Assembly: GCF_001514215.1 (NCBI RefSeq) | Contig: NZ_KQ948880.1 | Location: 1-59,740 of the forward strand | Reading direction: 5' to 3' | Length of the DNA stretch: 59,740 nucleotides | Source of the DNA: Streptomyces bungoensis | GTDB taxonomy: Bacteria; Actinomycetota; Actinomycetes; Streptomycetales; Streptomycetaceae | In this document: piece after piece, positions 1 through 8,424 of the stretch | How the letters are laid out: each line of letters opens with the position of its first letter | Numbering within the stretch: the stretch's first letter is position 1 | The notes under the pieces: model-generated | What the model saw: the letters and a program-made list of their open reading frames with translations, nothing else | Database searches by the model: none | Told to the model about the DNA's origin: nothing | Translations under genes and position numbers: made by a program

Positions 1-68
1 TGCCGGCTCTTCCGGCGCTCGGCGAGCTTGGTCGGAACGGACGGCATGCCGAGAGAAATCGCAGTCAT
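1..68 (-). CDS. ispG: IspG (4-hydroxy-3-methylbut-2-enyl diphosphate synthase), N-terminal fragment
   Basis: Only the first 22 codons are inside the window; the gene continues past the left edge. The visible residues, MTAISLGMPSVPTKLAERRK, match the amino terminus I know for actinobacterial IspG/GcpE, an iron-sulfur enzyme that converts methylerythritol cyclodiphosphate to HMBPP in the non-mevalonate isoprenoid pathway. The ATG lies at 68-66 on the minus strand. It sits downstream of rseP and dxr, an earlier enzyme of the same pathway, which is the standard Streptomyces order dxr-rseP-ispG. A strong hairpin separates it from rseP, so it probably has its own promoter in 69-192. The call rests on a short stretch plus context. 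Confidence 0.85.
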   Translation of the reverse strand, partial: MTAISLGMPSVPTKLAERRKSR

Positions 69-192
69 CTGCTGTGCAACCCCAAGTCGTGGATCAAGGT
101 CCAGGTCCCGTGAACGGCGGGCTCCAGGCTTCGAGATTACGGCACGGCCGCCGGCACCCACACATCCCACCCGGCAAACACACCCGATGGAA

Positions 193-223
193 GGCGGCCC
201 GGAGCGAGGTGCTCCGGGCCGCC
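193..223 (-). terminator. Hairpin terminator after rseP
   Basis: A 13-bp perfect inverted repeat (193-205 with 211-223) has a 5-nt loop and a very GC-rich stem. It starts 16 bases beyond the rseP stop codon. There is no long T-tract, which is normal for Streptomyces terminators. The rest of 69-238 presumably carries the ispG promoter; no clear hexamers were seen. Confidence 0.75.
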
Positions 224-238
224 GTGAACGCGAGGTGG

Positions 239-1543
239 CTAGGAGATTTTCACCGGGTTCACCACGTCCGCGATGAGCACCAGCACGGTGAAGCAGACGA
301 AGATCCCGGCGACCACGTACGCCACCGGCATCAGCTTCGCCACGTCGAACGGGCCGGGGTCCGGGCGGCGCAGGACGCGGGCCACGGCCCGGCGCAGCGA
401 CTCCCACAGGGCGCCCGCGATGTGGCCGCCGTCGAGGGGCAGCAGCGGGAGCATGTTGAACAGGAACAGGGACAGGTTGAAGCCGGCCAGGACGAAGACG
501 AACATGGCCAGCTGCTGCGAGGCCGGGATGTTCAGGGTGGCGATCTCGCCGGTGACGCGGGCCGCGCCGACGATGCCCATCGGGGAGTCCGGCTCGCGCG
601 GCCCGTCACCGAAGGCCGCGTTCCACAGGGCCGGGATCTTGCCGGGCAGGGCGACCAGGGAGTCGACGGCGTCGCCGACCCGGTCGCTCATCCAGGTCAC
701 CGACTCCCCGAAGCTCTGCTGCTGGACGGCGGTGGCGGCGCTGAAGCCCAGGAAGCCGGCCTTGACGTACTTGCCCTGGACGTAGGTGCCGCTGGAGTCC
801 TTCTTGGCGACCTGGTTGGTGGCGATCGTGGCGTGCAGGGTGAGCTGCCGGCCGTCGCGCTCGACCACGATCGGGACGGTCTTGCCCGCGCTGTCGCGGA
901 TGAGGTCGGACAGCGTGTTCCAGTCCTTGGTCGGCGTGCCGGCGAAGGAGACGATCCTGTCGCGCTTCTGCATGCCGGCGGCCGCGGCCGGGGAGGCGGG
1001 GTCGGACTTCCTGCAGCTGTCGCGGTGCTGGCTCTCCGCGATGACGCAGGGCGAGACGGCGGCGACGGTGGTCGTCTGCTGCTGGATGCCGAAGCCCATC
1101 AGCACGGTCAGGAACAGGCCGATCGCGAGCACCAGGTTCATGAAGGGGCCCGCGAACATGACGATGACCCGCTTCCACGGCTTGCGCGTGTAGAACATGC
1201 GCGTCTCGTCACCGGGCTTGAGCTCCTCGAAGGCGGCCGAGCGGGCGTCCTCGATCATGCCGCGCCACGGGGAGGTGGAGCGGGCGGAGATCCGGCCGGC
1301 CTCGTCGGGCGGGAACATCCCGATCATGCGGATGTAGCCGCCGAGCGGGACGGCCTTGATGCCGTACTCGGTCTCGCCCTTGTGCCGCGACCAGATGGTC
1401 GGGCCGAAGCCGACCATGTACTGCGGGACGCGGATGCCGAAGAGCTTGGCCGTGGACAGGTGCCCCAGCTCGTGCCACGCGATCGAGACGAGCAGGCCGA
1501 CCACGAAGACCACTATGCCGAGGATGAACATCAAGGTCGTCAT
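239..1543 (-). CDS. rseP: RseP/S2P family site-2 intramembrane zinc metalloprotease
   Basis: This 434-residue membrane protease cleaves substrates within the membrane, typically anti-sigma factors or other short transmembrane proteins. The zinc motif HELGH lies at residues 24-28 inside the first transmembrane helix. A PDZ-like segment occupies the middle. The second metal-ligand motif, FNMLPLLPLDGGH (the family NxxPxxPLDGG), is near the C-terminus, followed by a last hydrophobic helix. The start ATG at 1543 overlaps the dxr stop as ATGA, so the two are translationally coupled. The frame stays open upstream, but that extension lies inside dxr and has no ribosome binding site. Its substrate cannot be told from the sequence. 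Confidence 0.93.
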   Translation of the reverse strand: MTTLMFILGIVVFVVGLLVSIAWHELGHLSTAKLFGIRVPQYMVGFGPTIWSRHKGETEYGIKAVPLGGYIRMIGMFPPDEAGRISARSTSPWRGMIEDARSAAFEELKPGDETRMFYTRKPWKRVIVMFAGPFMNLVLAIGLFLTVLMGFGIQQQTTTVAAVSPCVIAESQHRDSCRKSDPASPAAAAGMQKRDRIVSFAGTPTKDWNTLSDLIRDSAGKTVPIVVERDGRQLTLHATIATNQVAKKDSSGTYVQGKYVKAGFLGFSAATAVQQQSFGESVTWMSDRVGDAVDSLVALPGKIPALWNAAFGDGPREPDSPMGIVGAARVTGEIATLNIPASQQLAMFVFVLAGFNLSLFLFNMLPLLPLDGGHIAGALWESLRRAVARVLRRPDPGPFDVAKLMPVAYVVAGIFVCFTVLVLIADVVNPVKIS

Positions 1544-2811
1544 GCACGCGCCTCCGCGGTCGCCGTCGTGGCTGTCAGTTCCCGGGCCCGGGCCCGCGCC
1601 CAGGTCTCCGCTTCGAGGACGTCCGACACGGTGAGTGAAGTTCCCGTGACCGGGGTGCCGTGTTCCTCCACCACCCGGGTGACGGTCTCCATGATGCCGT
1701 TGAAGGGCAGTGCGCCGTGGCGGAAGGCCTCGACGCACTCCTCGTTGGCGGCATTGAACACCGCCGGGGCGGTGCCCGCGAGCTGCCCCACGTGCCGGGC
1801 GAGGTTCACCGAGGGGAAGGCCTCGTTGTCCAGGGGGAAGAACTCCCAGGTGGAGGCCTTGCTCCAGTCGAAGGCGGGAGCCGCGTCCGGCACCCGTTCG
1901 GGCCAGCCCAGACCGATGGCGATGGGCCCGCGCATGTCGGGGGGCGTCGCCTGGGCGATCGTGGATCCGTCGGTGAACTCGACCATCGAGTGAACATACG
2001 ACTGGGGATGCACGACCACCTCAATGCGGTCGAAGGGAATGTCGTAGAGCAGGTGTGCCTCGATGACTTCCAGGCCCTTGTTGACGAGGGTCGCGGAGTT
2101 GATCGTGATGACCGGACCCATGGCCCAGGTGGGGTGGGCGAGGGCGTCCTCGACGGACACGTGCGCCAGCTCGGCCTTCGTCCGGCCGCGGAAGGGGCCG
2201 CCGGAGGCGGTGACCACCAGCTTGCGCACGTCGGCGCGGGTGCCCGAGGCGAGGGCCTGGAACAGCGCGGCGTGCTCGGAGTCGACCGGGATGATCTGGC
2301 CGGGCTTGGCGAGCGCCTTGACCAGCGGGCCGCCGACGATCAGCGACTCCTTGTTGGCCAGGGCGAGGGTGCGGCCCGCCTCCAGGGCGGCCAGGGTCGG
2401 GGCGAGGCCGATCGACCCGGTGATGCCGTTGAGCACGGTGTGACAGTCGGAGGCGGCGAGCCGGGTGGCCGCCTCCGGCCCGGCGAGGATCTCGGGGAGC
2501 GGTTCCCCGGGGCCGTAGCGCTCGGTCAGGGCCTCGCGCAGGGCCGGTACGGCGTCCTCGCGGGCGACCGCCACGACCGGCACCCGCAGCCGGTGCGCCT
2601 GCTCGGCGAGCAGGGCCGGCCGGCCGCCGTTCGCGGACAGGGCGGTGACCCGGAAGCGGCCGGGGTTGCGCAGCACGAGGTCGATGGCCTGGGTTCCGAT
2701 GGACCCGGTGGAGCCGAGGATCACCACGTCCTTCGGGCCGTCGCCCGCGACGGGGTCGTACACGAGGTGCGGGTCGGCGAGGGGTGCGGGACTGGCGGGA
2801 CTGTCGGTCAT
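1540..2811 (-). CDS. dxr: 1-deoxy-D-xylulose 5-phosphate reductoisomerase
   Basis: This 423-residue cytosolic enzyme converts DXP to methylerythritol phosphate using NADPH, the first committed step of the MEP isoprenoid pathway. The N-terminal NADPH-binding fold is recognisable from VVILGSTGSIGTQAIDLV. The catalytic region contains GGPFRGRTKAEL and HPTWAMGPVITINSATLVNKG, both hallmarks of DXR. The start at 2811 (MTDSPASPAPL) is chosen because the following residues lead into the Rossmann strand at the usual distance; the open frame further upstream reads low-complexity sequence. It is followed by rseP with an ATGA overlap and then ispG. Confidence 0.95.
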   Translation of the reverse strand: MTDSPASPAPLADPHLVYDPVAGDGPKDVVILGSTGSIGTQAIDLVLRNPGRFRVTALSANGGRPALLAEQAHRLRVPVVAVAREDAVPALREALTERYGPGEPLPEILAGPEAATRLAASDCHTVLNGITGSIGLAPTLAALEAGRTLALANKESLIVGGPLVKALAKPGQIIPVDSEHAALFQALASGTRADVRKLVVTASGGPFRGRTKAELAHVSVEDALAHPTWAMGPVITINSATLVNKGLEVIEAHLLYDIPFDRIEVVVHPQSYVHSMVEFTDGSTIAQATPPDMRGPIAIGLGWPERVPDAAPAFDWSKASTWEFFPLDNEAFPSVNLARHVGQLAGTAPAVFNAANEECVEAFRHGALPFNGIMETVTRVVEEHGTPVTGTSLTVSDVLEAETWARARARELTATTATAEARA

Positions 2812-2926
2812 CCCCCCATTGTCGCGTGCGGCCGCGGTGCTCCGGACAGGGTGTCCCCCGTCCGCGTCAGGGCCGGCCCGGACCGGACCGTCGGGGGTCC
2901 CGCCGGTCCGGTCCGGAAGCGGGCTC

Positions 2927-4864
2927 CTACGACCCGAAGGGGCGGCGGGCGTTCTCGCGGGTGCTCGGGCCGGGGGTCGCGTCGGCGATCCAGGGGCCGT
3001 CACCGGAGGGGTCGACGACTCCCTCCTCCAGCCACTCGTAGGCGCCGCCGAGGACGCCCCTGACCACCTTGCGGTCCAGCTCGTCCGTGTTGGACCACAG
3101 GCGGCCGAAGAGCTCCTCGACGCGGACGCGGGCCTGGTGGCAGAAGGCGTCGGCCAGTTGGTAGGCCTCGCGCCCGTGCCGGCCCTCGCCGCGCATCCGC
3201 TCGGCGCGCACGCAGGCCGCGCTCATCGCGAACAGTTCGGCGCCGATGTCCACGATCCGGCCGAGGAAGCCCTGCTTGGTCTCCATCCGGCCCTGCCAGC
3301 GGGACATGGCGTAGAAGGTGGAGCGGGCCAGCTTGCGGGCATGCCGCTCGACGTAGCGCAGATGCCCGGACAGGTCGACGCCGTGCTTGAACTCGGCGTA
3401 CGAGGTGGGCAGTTGCCCGGGGCCGGCGACCAGTTTCGGCAGCCACTTGGCGTAGAAGACGCCGGCGTTGGCGCCCGCCCTCGCCTTGTCGGACAGGGTC
3501 TTGTCGGGGTCGATGAGGTCGCCGGCGACGGAGAGGTGTGCGTCGACGGCCTCGCGGGCGATGAGGAGGTGCATGATCTCCGTGGAGCCCTCGAAGATGC
3601 GGTTGATGCGCAGGTCGCGCAGCATCTGCTCGGCCGGTACGCCGCGTTCCCCGCGCGCCTTGAGGGACTCGGCGGTCTCGTAGCCGCGCCCGCCGCGGAT
3701 CTGGACCAGTTCGTCGGCGATCAGCCAGGACATCTCGGATCCGTAGAGCTTGGCGAGGGCGGCCTCGATACGGATGTCGTGGCGGTCCTCGTCGGCCATC
3801 TGGGAGGACAGGTCGACGACGGCCTCCAGGGCGAAGACGGTGGCCGCGATGAAGCTGATCTTGGAGCCGACGGCCTCGTGCAGCGCGACCGGCTTGCCCC
3901 ACTGCTCCCGCTCGGCCGCCCACTGGCGGGCGATCTTCAGGCACCACTTGCCGGAACCGGCGCACATGGCGGGCAGCGACAGCCGGCCGGTGTTGAGGGT
4001 GGTGAGCGCGATCTTCAGGCCCGCGCCCTCGGGCCCGATCCGGTTGGCGGCCGGCACGCGGACCCGGTGGAAGCGGGTGACGCCGTTCTCGATGCCGCGC
4101 AGGCCCATGAAGGCGTTGCGGTTCTCGACGGTGACGCCCTCGGAGGCGGCTTCCACCACGAAGGCGGTGATGCCGCCCGGGTGGCCCTCGGACTTCGGCA
4201 CGCGGGCCATGACGACGAGCAGGTCGGCGACCACCCCGTTGGTGGTCCACAGCTTCACCCCGTCGAGCACGTATTCGTCGCCGTCGGGGACGGCCGTGGT
4301 GGCCAGGCGCGCCGGGTCGGAGCCGACGTCGGGCTCGGTGAGCAGGAAGGCGGAGATGTCGGTGCGGGCGCAGCGGGGCAGGAAGGCGTCCTTCTGCTCC
4401 TGGGTGCCGAACATCTTCAGCGGCTGCGGTACGCCGATCGACTGATGGGCGGAGAGCAGGGCGCCGAGCGCGGGGCTCGCGGAGCCGGCGAGAGCGAGTG
4501 CCTTGTTGTAGTACAGCTGGGTGAGGCCGAGGCCGCCGTACTTCGGGTCGATCTTCATGCCGAGGGCGCCGAGTTCCTTCAGGCCCGCGACGACCTCGTC
4601 GGGGATGCGGGCCTCGCGCTCGATGCGGGCCGAGTCGACCTCGCTCTCGCAGAAGGCGCGCAGCCGGGTGAGGAACTCCTCGCCGCGGCGCTCGGACTCG
4701 GGGTCCGGGAGCGGGTGGGGGTGGATGAGATCGAGCCGGAAGCGGCCGAGGAAGAGTTCCTTGGCGAAGCTGGGCTTGTGCCAGTCCTGCTGCCGGGCGG
4801 CCTCCGCCACCTGGCGGGCCTCGCGCTCGGTGACGGTGGTGCGGGGTGTGGTGGTGGCGGACAT
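2927..4864 (-). CDS. Large acyl-CoA dehydrogenase
   Basis: This 645-residue flavoprotein is of the acyl-CoA dehydrogenase superfamily. It is larger than the usual 380-400 residues because it carries an extra C-terminal helical extension, like the larger FadE-type enzymes. Typical motifs are visible: LTEPDVGSDPA and VLDGVKLWTTNG in the FAD/substrate-binding middle domain, and QIRGGRGYETAESLKARGE and RINRIFEGSTEIMHLLIAREA in the C-terminal helical domain. It should introduce an alpha-beta double bond into an acyl-CoA during fatty acid or related acyl catabolism; chain length cannot be read. It starts at ATG 4864 and is separated from dxr by about 115 bp. A dyad at 4910-4938 upstream could be a TetR-type operator. 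Confidence 0.88.
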   Translation of the reverse strand: MSATTTPRTTVTEREARQVAEAARQQDWHKPSFAKELFLGRFRLDLIHPHPLPDPESERRGEEFLTRLRAFCESEVDSARIEREARIPDEVVAGLKELGALGMKIDPKYGGLGLTQLYYNKALALAGSASPALGALLSAHQSIGVPQPLKMFGTQEQKDAFLPRCARTDISAFLLTEPDVGSDPARLATTAVPDGDEYVLDGVKLWTTNGVVADLLVVMARVPKSEGHPGGITAFVVEAASEGVTVENRNAFMGLRGIENGVTRFHRVRVPAANRIGPEGAGLKIALTTLNTGRLSLPAMCAGSGKWCLKIARQWAAEREQWGKPVALHEAVGSKISFIAATVFALEAVVDLSSQMADEDRHDIRIEAALAKLYGSEMSWLIADELVQIRGGRGYETAESLKARGERGVPAEQMLRDLRINRIFEGSTEIMHLLIAREAVDAHLSVAGDLIDPDKTLSDKARAGANAGVFYAKWLPKLVAGPGQLPTSYAEFKHGVDLSGHLRYVERHARKLARSTFYAMSRWQGRMETKQGFLGRIVDIGAELFAMSAACVRAERMRGEGRHGREAYQLADAFCHQARVRVEELFGRLWSNTDELDRKVVRGVLGGAYEWLEEGVVDPSGDGPWIADATPGPSTRENARRPFGS

Positions 4865-4909
4865 GGAGGGCTCACCTCGCCGCGAAGAGGGATGATGCGG
4901 ACCGTTCGT

Positions 4910-4938
4910 TACCGACCAGTGCTACTGGATCGTTGGTA
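4910..4938. promoter_or_regulatory. Candidate operator dyad upstream of acyl-CoA dehydrogenase
   Basis: CCAGT (4916-4920) and ACTGG (4924-4928) form an inverted repeat around GCT, flanked by TACC and GGTA. The layout resembles TetR-family operators often found before acyl-CoA dehydrogenase genes. No regulator for it is identified in the window, and the symmetry is imperfect. Confidence 0.3.
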
Positions 4939-5056
4939 CCCGAAACGGGCCGACCTCACCACCCCTCGCGCGTCCGATCGGCCGAAAGCGCCGCCGCCGC
5001 GACGGGGCGCGGGTGTGTACTGCTGCCCTCGGCCGTCTCCCGGGTCGCAGGAAATA

Positions 5057-5076
5057 CTGTCGAAGCGCTTCGACAG
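5057..5076. promoter_or_regulatory. LacI-type operator 1 (perfect 20-bp palindrome)
   Basis: CTGTCGAAGCGCTTCGACAG is its own reverse complement over 20 bases. The central CG-containing palindrome is typical of LacI/GalR-family operators. The same core recurs at 5151, 17177 and 17358, and all copies flank genes of the glycan locus. Confidence 0.8.
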
Positions 5077-5150
5077 CCTATGGACACCCACTCGCGCTGG
5101 AGCTACTGTCGAGACACCCTCACTCGCCCTTGTCAGCCATGCGCCGTGTC

Positions 5151-5160
5151 GAAGCGCTTC
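5151..5160. promoter_or_regulatory. LacI-type operator 2, just upstream of lacI
   Basis: The core GAAGCGCTTC is perfect, but the flanks (TC on the left, AC on the right) break the longer symmetry. It ends 19 bases before the regulator's ATG, so it is well placed for autorepression of the lacI-GH31 unit. Confidence 0.7.
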
Positions 5161-5179
5161 ACAAAGCTTGGAGAGCTGG

Positions 5180-6193
5180 ATGGTCACCCTTGCCGAGGTC
5201 GCCCAGCACGCCGGAGTCTCGGCGAGCACGGTGAGCTATGTCCTCAGCGGCAAGCGGTCCATCTCCGCCACCACCCGGCAGCGGGTCGAGCAGAGCATCC
5301 GGGAGCTCGGCTACCACCCGAACGCGGGGGCCCGCGCCCTCGCGAGCAACCGGTCGAACATCATCGCGCTGATGGTCCCCCTGCGCACCGACATGTACGT
5401 GCCGGTGATGATGGAGATCGCCATCGCGGTGGCCACCGCGGCCCGTACGCACGGCTACGACGTGCTGCTGCTCACGGGTGAGGAGGGCCCCGACGCGGTC
5501 CGCCGGGTGACCGGCAGCGGGCTGGCCGACGCGATGATCCTGATGGACGTCCAGCTCGAGGACGAGCGGCTGCCGCTGCTGCGCGGCAGCGGCCAGCCGT
5601 CCGTGCTGATCGGCCTGCCCGCCGACGCGTCCGGCCTGACCTGCGTCGACCTGGACTGGACGGCGACGGGCGCGCTGTGCGTGGAGCACCTGGCGGGACT
5701 CGGCCACCGTGACGTCGCGGTCGTCGGCGAGGCCCCGGCCGTCTACGAGCGGCACACGGGCTTCGCCGAGCGCACCCTGGAGGGCCTGCGCTCGCGCGCG
5801 CGTGCGGCGGGCGTGCGGCTGCTGCACCGTGCCTGCGAGGGCGGGTACGACGCGATGGCCGTGACGCTGGCCCGGATCCTCGAGGAGCGCCCGGGGACCA
5901 CCGGGTTCGTCGTGCAGAACGAGTCGGCGGTGGAGCCGCTGCTCGCGCTGCTGCGCCAGCAGGGCCGGGCGGTGCCCGAGGACGTGTCGGTGGTCGCGAT
6001 CTGCCCGGACCAGGTCGCGGTGCAGGCCTCCGTGCGGCTGACCTCGGTCGCCATCCCCGCGCAGGAGATGGGCCGGCACGCCGTGGAGCACCTGGTGGCC
6101 AAGCTGGACGGGCGGGGCGGCGACGAGGTCGTGCTGCTCGCGCCCGAGCTGACCGTGCGGGCGAGTTCGGGGCCGGCGCCCGCCGCGTCCTGA
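5180..6193 (+). CDS. LacI-family transcriptional regulator of the glycan locus
   Basis: This 337-residue repressor has an N-terminal helix-turn-helix (MVTLAEVAQHAGVSASTVSY, then VLSGKRSISATTRQRV) and a hinge leading to a periplasmic-binding-protein-like sensor domain (from about residue 60, IIALMVPL onward). The start ATG at 5180 is preceded by GGAGAG and places the HTH at the very N-terminus, as usual for the family; the long open frame upstream is spurious. It should bind the GAAGCGCTTC palindromes found before itself and between the binding-protein and GH3 genes, with release by an imported sugar. It lies 139 bp upstream of GH31 on the same strand, suggesting co-transcription. The effector is unknown; a xyloglucan-derived oligosaccharide is my inference. 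Confidence 0.9.
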   Translation: MVTLAEVAQHAGVSASTVSYVLSGKRSISATTRQRVEQSIRELGYHPNAGARALASNRSNIIALMVPLRTDMYVPVMMEIAIAVATAARTHGYDVLLLTGEEGPDAVRRVTGSGLADAMILMDVQLEDERLPLLRGSGQPSVLIGLPADASGLTCVDLDWTATGALCVEHLAGLGHRDVAVVGEAPAVYERHTGFAERTLEGLRSRARAAGVRLLHRACEGGYDAMAVTLARILEERPGTTGFVVQNESAVEPLLALLRQQGRAVPEDVSVVAICPDQVAVQASVRLTSVAIPAQEMGRHAVEHLVAKLDGRGGDEVVLLAPELTVRASSGPAPAAS

Positions 6194-6240
6194 CGGCTCC
6201 CCCTCACGCACACCGTGCTCCGGCGGACGGGGCACACCGC

Positions 6241-6279
6241 TGCCTGCTTGTTCTGCCTGCTTGTTCTGCCTGCTCGTTC
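6241..6279 (+). repeat. Three tandem 13-bp pyrimidine-rich repeats before GH31
   Basis: TGCCTGCTTGTTC occurs at 6241-6253 and 6254-6266, and again at 6267-6279 with one change. The array lies between the lacI stop and the GH31 start in a C/T-rich leader, upstream of the AGGAG ribosome binding site at 6321. It could affect mRNA structure or simply reflect slippage. Confidence 0.7.
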
Positions 6280-6332
6280 TCTCCGCTTCCTCTGCCTGCT
6301 TCCCCTGTCTGCACTCCTTCAGGAGCGTGCCC

Positions 6333-8375
6333 GTGAACCAGCCTGCCGGAATCCAGCCCCGGATCAGCCTCGCCCAGTCCTCACCCACCGTCGGCACCTT
6401 CCGTGAGCGGGACGGCGCGCTGGAGTGGAGCGGGCGCCAGGAGACGGTGCGCATCGAGCCGTGGGGGCCGGACGCGGTCCGGGTGCGCGCCCGGCTCGGC
6501 GGCCCGGTCCTGGAGTCGCTGCCGGGCGCCCTGCTCGACGGGCGCCCGCCGGCGCACGGCACCGTGAAGACCGGGGACGGCGAGGCGCGGCTGACCGTCG
6601 GCGCGCTGACCGTGGAGGTGAGCGCCGAGGGCCTGATCCGCTTCCTGCGCACCGACGACGGCGGCGAACTGCTCGCGGAGGAGCGCGCGCACTTCTGGTG
6701 GCCGGGCTCGCGCCTGTACACGGCGGTCGGGGGCGGTCACCACCGGCTGGAGCAGCGGTTCGCCGCGTACGAGGGCGAGAGGCTCTACGGCCTGGGCCAG
6801 CACCAGCACGGCCGCCTGGACCAGAAGGGCCTGGTGCTGGACCTGGTGCAGCGCAACGCCGAGGTGAGCGTGCCGGTGCTGGTGTCCAGCCGCGGTTACA
6901 CCCTGTTGTGGAACAACCCGGCGATCGGCCGGGTGGAGCTCGCGGCCAACGGAACCCGCTGGGTGGCCGACTCGGCCCGGCAGCTGGACTACTGGATCAC
7001 CGCGGGCACCCCGGCCGACGGCCAGCGCGCCTACGCGGCGGTGACCGGCCGCACGCCGATGCTGCCGGAGTGGGCGGCGGGCTTCTGGCAGTGCAAGCTG
7101 CGCTACCGTACCCAGGACGAACTCCTCCGGGTGGCCCGGGAGTACAAGCGCCGGGGACTGCCGATCTCGGCGATCGTCTGCGACTTCTTCCACTGGACTC
7201 ACCTCGGCGAGTGGAAGTTCGACCCGAAGGAGTGGCCCGACCCGGCGGCGATGGTCCGCGAGCTGGAGGAGCTGGGCATCAAGCTGGTCGTCTCCGTGTG
7301 GCCGTCGGTGTCCCCGCTGTCGGAGAACCACCCGGTCATGGAGCAGCGCGGCTACTTCATCGGCACCCAGTACGGCCCGATGGCGCACGCCGACTGGCCG
7401 GACAAGGAGGTCGCCTCCACCGTGCAGGTGGCGTTCTACGACGCCACCAACCCCGGGGCGCGGGAGTTCGTGTGGTCGAGGGTCAAGGAGAACTACCTCG
7501 ACCCGTACGGCATCACGGCGTTCTGGCTGGACGCCTGCGAACCGGAGCTGAAGCCGGGCTTCCCGGAGAACCTGCGCTACTGGGCCGGGCCCGGCCTGGA
7601 GGTCGGCAACCTGTACCCGGCCGAGAACGCCCGCACCTTCGACGAGGGGCTGCGCGCGGCCGGGGTGGACGAGGTGATCACCCTCAACCGCTCGGCGTGG
7701 GCGGGCAGTCAGCGGCACGGCGCCGCCCTGTGGTCCGGTGACATCGGCACGGACTTCGCGACCCTGCGCCGGCAGATCGCGGCCGGCCTGAACACCGCGC
7801 TGTCCGGCATCCCCTGGTGGAACACCGACATCGGCGGCTTCCACGGCGGCGACCCGGACGACCCGGCGTACCGGGAGGTGATGGTGCGCTGGTTCCAGTT
7901 CGGCGCGCTGTCCCCGCTGATGCGGCTGCACGGCTTCCGCGACCCGGGCATGGAGCTGGGCCCGGACATGACCGGCGGGCCCAACGAGGTGTGGTCGTAC
8001 GGGGAGGAGGCCGGCGCGATCCTGGAGCGGTACCTGCGGCTGCGCGAGCGACTGAAGCCGTACGTCCTGCGGGTCATGCGGGAGGCGCACGAGGAGGGCC
8101 TGCCGGTGATGCGGCCGCTGTTCCTGGAGTTCCCCGGGGACCAGGCGGCCTGGAGCGTGGACGACGCCTACCTCTTCGGCCCGGACCTGCTCGTCGCGCC
8201 GGTGCTGACCGCCGGGGCCACGGCCCGCACGGTGCACCTCCCGGCCGGCGCGCGCTGGACCGACGCCTGGACGGGCGCGTCGTACGAGGGCGGCGCGGCG
8301 GTGACGGTGGACGCCCCGCTGGACCGCATCCCGCTGTTCCTGCGGGACGGGGCCGAGCTGCCGATCGCTGAGTGA
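6333..8375 (+). CDS. GH31 glycosidase, probable alpha-xylosidase
   Basis: This 680-residue glycoside hydrolase family 31 enzyme has no signal peptide, so it should act in the cytoplasm. The catalytic nucleophile is Asp400 in FWLDACEPE and the likely acid/base is Asp470 in LWSGDIGTDF. Their 70-residue spacing is close to that of the alpha-xylosidase YicI. The N-terminal beta-sandwich precedes the barrel, whose entry reads GFWQCKLRYRTQDELL. GTG 6333 is chosen as start because AGGAG (6321-6325) lies 7 bases upstream; an in-frame GTG at 6327 is too close to it. GH31 also includes alpha-glucosidases, so the xylosidase call relies on the neighbouring GH12, GH42, GH95 and GH3 genes. It probably removes non-reducing alpha-1,6-xylose from imported xyloglucan oligosaccharides. 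Confidence 0.85.
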   Translation: MNQPAGIQPRISLAQSSPTVGTFRERDGALEWSGRQETVRIEPWGPDAVRVRARLGGPVLESLPGALLDGRPPAHGTVKTGDGEARLTVGALTVEVSAEGLIRFLRTDDGGELLAEERAHFWWPGSRLYTAVGGGHHRLEQRFAAYEGERLYGLGQHQHGRLDQKGLVLDLVQRNAEVSVPVLVSSRGYTLLWNNPAIGRVELAANGTRWVADSARQLDYWITAGTPADGQRAYAAVTGRTPMLPEWAAGFWQCKLRYRTQDELLRVAREYKRRGLPISAIVCDFFHWTHLGEWKFDPKEWPDPAAMVRELEELGIKLVVSVWPSVSPLSENHPVMEQRGYFIGTQYGPMAHADWPDKEVASTVQVAFYDATNPGAREFVWSRVKENYLDPYGITAFWLDACEPELKPGFPENLRYWAGPGLEVGNLYPAENARTFDEGLRAAGVDEVITLNRSAWAGSQRHGAALWSGDIGTDFATLRRQIAAGLNTALSGIPWWNTDIGGFHGGDPDDPAYREVMVRWFQFGALSPLMRLHGFRDPGMELGPDMTGGPNEVWSYGEEAGAILERYLRLRERLKPYVLRVMREAHEEGLPVMRPLFLEFPGDQAAWSVDDAYLFGPDLLVAPVLTAGATARTVHLPAGARWTDAWTGASYEGGAAVTVDAPLDRIPLFLRDGAELPIAE

Positions 8376-8379
8376 ACGG

Positions 8380-8409
8380 GAGGGCCGGTCCCGCACGGGA
8401 CCGGCCCTC
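8380..8409. terminator. Bidirectional terminator between GH31 and GH12
   Basis: A 14-bp perfect inverted repeat, 8380-8393 with 8396-8409, sits between the convergent stop codons of GH31 (8375) and GH12 (8425). The formal loop is only 2 nt, so the inner pairs would open. Confidence 0.85.
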
Positions 8410-8424
8410 GTCCGCCTCGGTTGC

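Larger units (their letters stand above)
4865..5179. other. Divergent intergenic region between acyl-CoA dehydrogenase and lacI
   Basis: This 315-bp gene-free stretch separates two divergent genes. The left part holds an imperfect dyad around 4910-4938 near the acyl-CoA dehydrogenase start. The right part holds two copies of the GAAGCGCTTC palindrome, 5057-5076 and 5151-5160. The second ends 19 bases before the lacI start codon, so it overlaps the presumed promoter or leader of lacI. A GGAGAG ribosome binding site precedes the ATG at 5180. I saw no plausible small gene here. Confidence 0.7.

Noticed and set aside
74..1993. Long plus-strand open frame opposite rseP and dxr
   Set aside because: It lies over two well-identified genes and reads as an antisense GC shadow.
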